Assembly (NCBI GenBank): GCA_029721435.1
Contig: CM056573.1
Coordinates: forward strand, 47,962,501-48,026,500
Direction of reading: 5' to 3'
DNA length: 64,000 nt
Source of the DNA: Gymnothorax reevesii
Lineage: Eukaryota; Chordata; Actinopteri; Anguilliformes; Muraenidae
Positions 62,681-64,000 of the stretch are shown piece after piece. The notes below the pieces were generated by a model. That model ran no database searches. It saw only the letters and a program-made list of their open reading frames with translations, and was not told where the DNA came from. Numbering within the stretch: position 1 is the first letter of the stretch; the number at the start of each line of letters is the position of its first letter. Made by a program: the position numbers and the translations under genes.

Positions 62681-64000
62681 GCACGCAGTCCTGGACCTGT
62701 CAAATGTGAGACATTAAACATGCATAAACTTTTTTTTTTTGTTGCCAAGTCTACGCTGCATGAACATATTTCTCGCTGGTGCAGGGGCAGAGATTGACCT
62801 TCAGTCTAACCGCTATGGTGCTGTCCTTCATAATGGATTTTCACAAGTACAGAATTTCTACCGATACACCAATATCTAGTAGGAAGCCATTACGGTGAAT
62901 GAGAAACATTGGTGCTAATTACTATAAAATCATACTTGCTTAAATTCAAAGTTAAGAATAGCACACAATTGCATTAATGATTAGACTGAACATCATCACT
63001 CCATGATATCACTGAGACATAAATATGGCTGTTCTACCCTCTGATGTCCCCAAGGACAAAGTGCATAGAGATCCACTGTGTATAAGGTCCACACTTCTTA
63101 GATTATTGCCAGACAGATCCAAAAGCAAGATTGGTCTGGGCTAATGGATATTCAGTTTGCTGTTGCTGAGATGTTTTGAGATTGCTAATACAATTATGCT
63201 GTCCTATACTGTTTAAGAAACGTTAACACATATGCAGCTATGAAGTTTTTAGGCCTTCTTTCAGAAATTAGAGGAAGAACGATGAGTTTCAGAAATGTGC
63301 ATTTGCTGATATTTACAGAAAACTGCGAAGACCATGGACTGTTTTAGGAGGAAAAGGGGGAGCTTGTGTCTCGAAATTTAGCTCCTCTGTAAGACTAAAC
63401 CTTTGAATCTTATCAAACAGGTAAAGAAAGGTTTTGGTAAAGGCAGTAATTAGATGACTACGGCAAATTATTGCCAAGGAGACAACGGAGCCACCCAGGA
63501 CCCAGACTGATAAAGCCTACACGGTTACAAATTTGCACCCTTTTTTGCCAGTTATTTTCACTGGCACTTTTTTGCCAGTTATTTTAATTGTAATTTTCCT
63601 ATCAGTTTATAACACAGGTTCCATGTATGTTAACTGTAGACCACAGTTAAATGCGCGCAGGACTCCACTTAAAGTTAAAAAAACAAGGAGACAATGCATT
63701 GATTTAACTGTTAAATTCAGTCGATTTAGAACAGGGTATGCTTCTGCATCAAACAAGAACCCTTGCACCGAGTCATTTAAACTTTTTAGTGAATTCTGGG
63801 TTCCCTGAATTAAAAAATAATCAGTGCAAAATTATCATGTTTCAAAGAGTGAATCTTGCATAGGGTACACTCATTGTTTAAAACATTAATGTAACCTGAG
63901 ATAAAAACCAAGCCCAGGAGACAGATGGAATTCATGCGGTACCCTTCACAAGTGGTAGTGTACTAGAAAGTAACACTGGTACAATGAGCATTAATCAGTT

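Larger units (their letters stand above)
61460..64000 (-). other. Possible 3' UTR of a convergent gene on the minus strand
   Basis: AATAAA on the minus strand (61480-61485) is followed downstream by a GT/T-rich stretch and preceded by a long AT-rich, open-frame-poor region with (CA)n and (CT)n runs and TGTAAATA-type motifs. This is the usual look of a long vertebrate 3' UTR. It would be tail-to-tail with ankrd28. No coding exon was found up to the window edge, so the gene cannot be named. Confidence 0.35.

Noticed and set aside
63533..63808. 91-codon open frame near the right edge
   Set aside because: The hydrophobic start is a duplicated AT-rich stretch (TTTTGCCAGTTATTTT). No domain similarity. 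It lies inside probable UTR or intergenic DNA.

Overview
This window is vertebrate genomic DNA, most likely from a ray-finned (teleost-grade) fish. A single large multi-exon gene, ankrd28, is split by GT-AG introns. It sits among degraded Tc1/mariner, hAT and piggyBac-like transposons, MITEs, a tRNA-derived SINE, (CA)n and (CT)n microsatellites and several minisatellites. Nothing here looks bacterial or phage-like. No viral or toxin gene and no CRISPR array was seen.

1-1.2 kb is upstream sequence whose first 350 bases are an old repeat. 1.25-2.65 kb is a GC- and CpG-rich block that should be the ankrd28 promoter. It ends in a candidate first coding exon (2529-2648) with a good splice donor. 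From 7330 to 36372, 27 exons on the + strand encode the whole ankyrin-repeat body of ANKRD28 (PP6-ARS-A), the ankyrin-repeat regulatory/scaffold subunit of protein phosphatase 6. I placed every exon by splice sites, phase and recall of the human protein. The joined reading frame is 1043 codons plus TGA with no frame break, so the gene looks intact. The 3' UTR runs on from 36373, with several AATAAA signals between 36907 and 37753.

The introns carry most of the transposon load. They include a 603-bp element with perfect ends and an ATAA duplication (6400-7002), an inverted-repeat Tc1 derivative (9766-10689), a 579-bp hAT-type MITE with a perfect 8-bp duplication (22192-22770), and a Tc1 element inserted 10 bp after the donor of a 27-nt microexon (27490-28990).

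37.8-61.4 kb is intergenic and has no gene I would defend. It holds a 2.35-kb hAT-like element with a smaller hAT MITE nested in it, a ~115-bp-period minisatellite interrupted by a SINE, a fairly young Tc1 element with ~220-bp inverted repeats (45779-47401), and another Tc1 element (49309-51555) split by a hAT element. There is also a TATA-box promoter with what may be the remains of a gamma-crystallin gene (48.5-48.9 kb), and more decayed Tc1 and MITE copies. 61.4-64 kb is AT-rich non-coding sequence with a minus-strand AATAAA. I read it tentatively as the 3' UTR of a convergent neighbouring gene lying outside the window.

I found no convincing undescribed functional system. The best leads are the unclassified 6400-7002 element, the palindromic Tc1 derivative, the shared architecture of several GTCCGTCC-tract repeat families, the crystallin-like relic, and the alternative N-terminal exon of ankrd28.
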